This document shows, one piece after another, positions 5,903 to 5,963 of a DNA stretch of 5,963 nt; position 1 is the stretch's first letter; each line of letters opens with the position of its first letter. A program made the translations under genes and the position numbers. The stretch lies in contig DGYV01000033.1 of NCBI GenBank assembly GCA_002398485.1, forward strand, positions 1-5,963. The letters are read 5' to 3'. The notes under the pieces were generated by a model. It made no database searches, was not told the DNA's origin, and saw only the letters and a list, made by a program, of their open reading frames with translations. The stretch is from Peptococcaceae bacterium UBA4997. Lineage in GTDB: Bacteria; Bacillota; Dehalobacteriia; UBA4068; UBA4997.

Positions 5903-5963
5903 ACTTTAACTCCCTTGAGGTTTATGCTTACAGGTTTAGCTTAACCAAGGCTTGTGATAAATG
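5903..5963 (-). promoter_or_regulatory. Leader of the DUF4405-like gene, with ribosome binding site
   Basis: AAGGGAG at 5916-5910 (minus strand) is the ribosome binding site of the membrane-protein gene. The remaining bases show no convincing promoter or terminator. On the minus strand a frame is open from the window edge to a TAA at 5930-5928, which could be the last 11 codons of an upstream operon gene, but this is too short to support. Confidence 0.6.

Noticed and set aside
5427..5909. 160-codon plus-strand open frame opposite the membrane protein
   Set aside because: It is antisense to a gene with clear membrane helices, a ribosome binding site and conserved histidines. The product has no recognisable features.
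5917..5963. Sigma-A promoter for the DUF4405-like gene on the minus strand (TTGGTT with a CATAAA-like -10)
   Set aside because: Both boxes deviate from consensus, and the gene may be expressed from further upstream as part of an operon.

Overview
The window looks like a chromosomal piece of an anaerobic, probably flagellated member of the Bacillota (Clostridia or a close relative). The reasons are AT-rich composition, strong AAGGAG-type ribosome binding sites, clostridial-style GGDEF plus HD-GYP fusion proteins and a sigma-D-type promoter. No rRNA, tRNA, CRISPR array, transposase or phage gene is visible, and the species cannot be named from the sequence.

Left part (1-4075, plus strand): two consecutive genes for cyclic-di-GMP turnover proteins, both ending in GGDEF followed by HD-GYP. 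The first is cut by the window edge and keeps only the end of a PAS domain ahead of its catalytic domains. The second is complete: signal sequence, extracytoplasmic PAS, membrane helix, PAS, GAF, PAS, GGDEF, HD-GYP. Both GGDEF domains keep the active-site motif and the RxxD product-inhibition site. The first HD-GYP has all the metal ligands I could place. The second has Glu where the last Asp ligand is expected. The pair is probably co-transcribed (43 bases apart) and would let two different signals feed one second messenger.

Middle part (4076-5053): an intrinsic-terminator-like hairpin closes the c-di-GMP genes. A very good match to a sigma-D (FliA/sigma-28) promoter follows, then a 201-residue soluble protein with a C-terminal region I associate with DUF5610. 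The promoter suggests this gene belongs to the motility regulon, which fits c-di-GMP neighbours. Downstream lies a 138-base element closed by a 16-bp inverted repeat with further nested pairings, and a textbook plus-strand intrinsic terminator begins 8 bases after it. It could be a structured 3' UTR, a small RNA or a MITE-like repeat.

Right part (5054-5902, minus strand): a convergent gene for a polytopic membrane protein of the DUF4405 / cytochrome-b-like kind. It has two His-x13-His pairs in separate helices (a likely two-haem core) and an unusual Gly/Lys-rich loop predicted to face outside. The plus-strand terminator lies inside its 3' coding end. The last 61 bases hold its ribosome binding site and no supportable gene.
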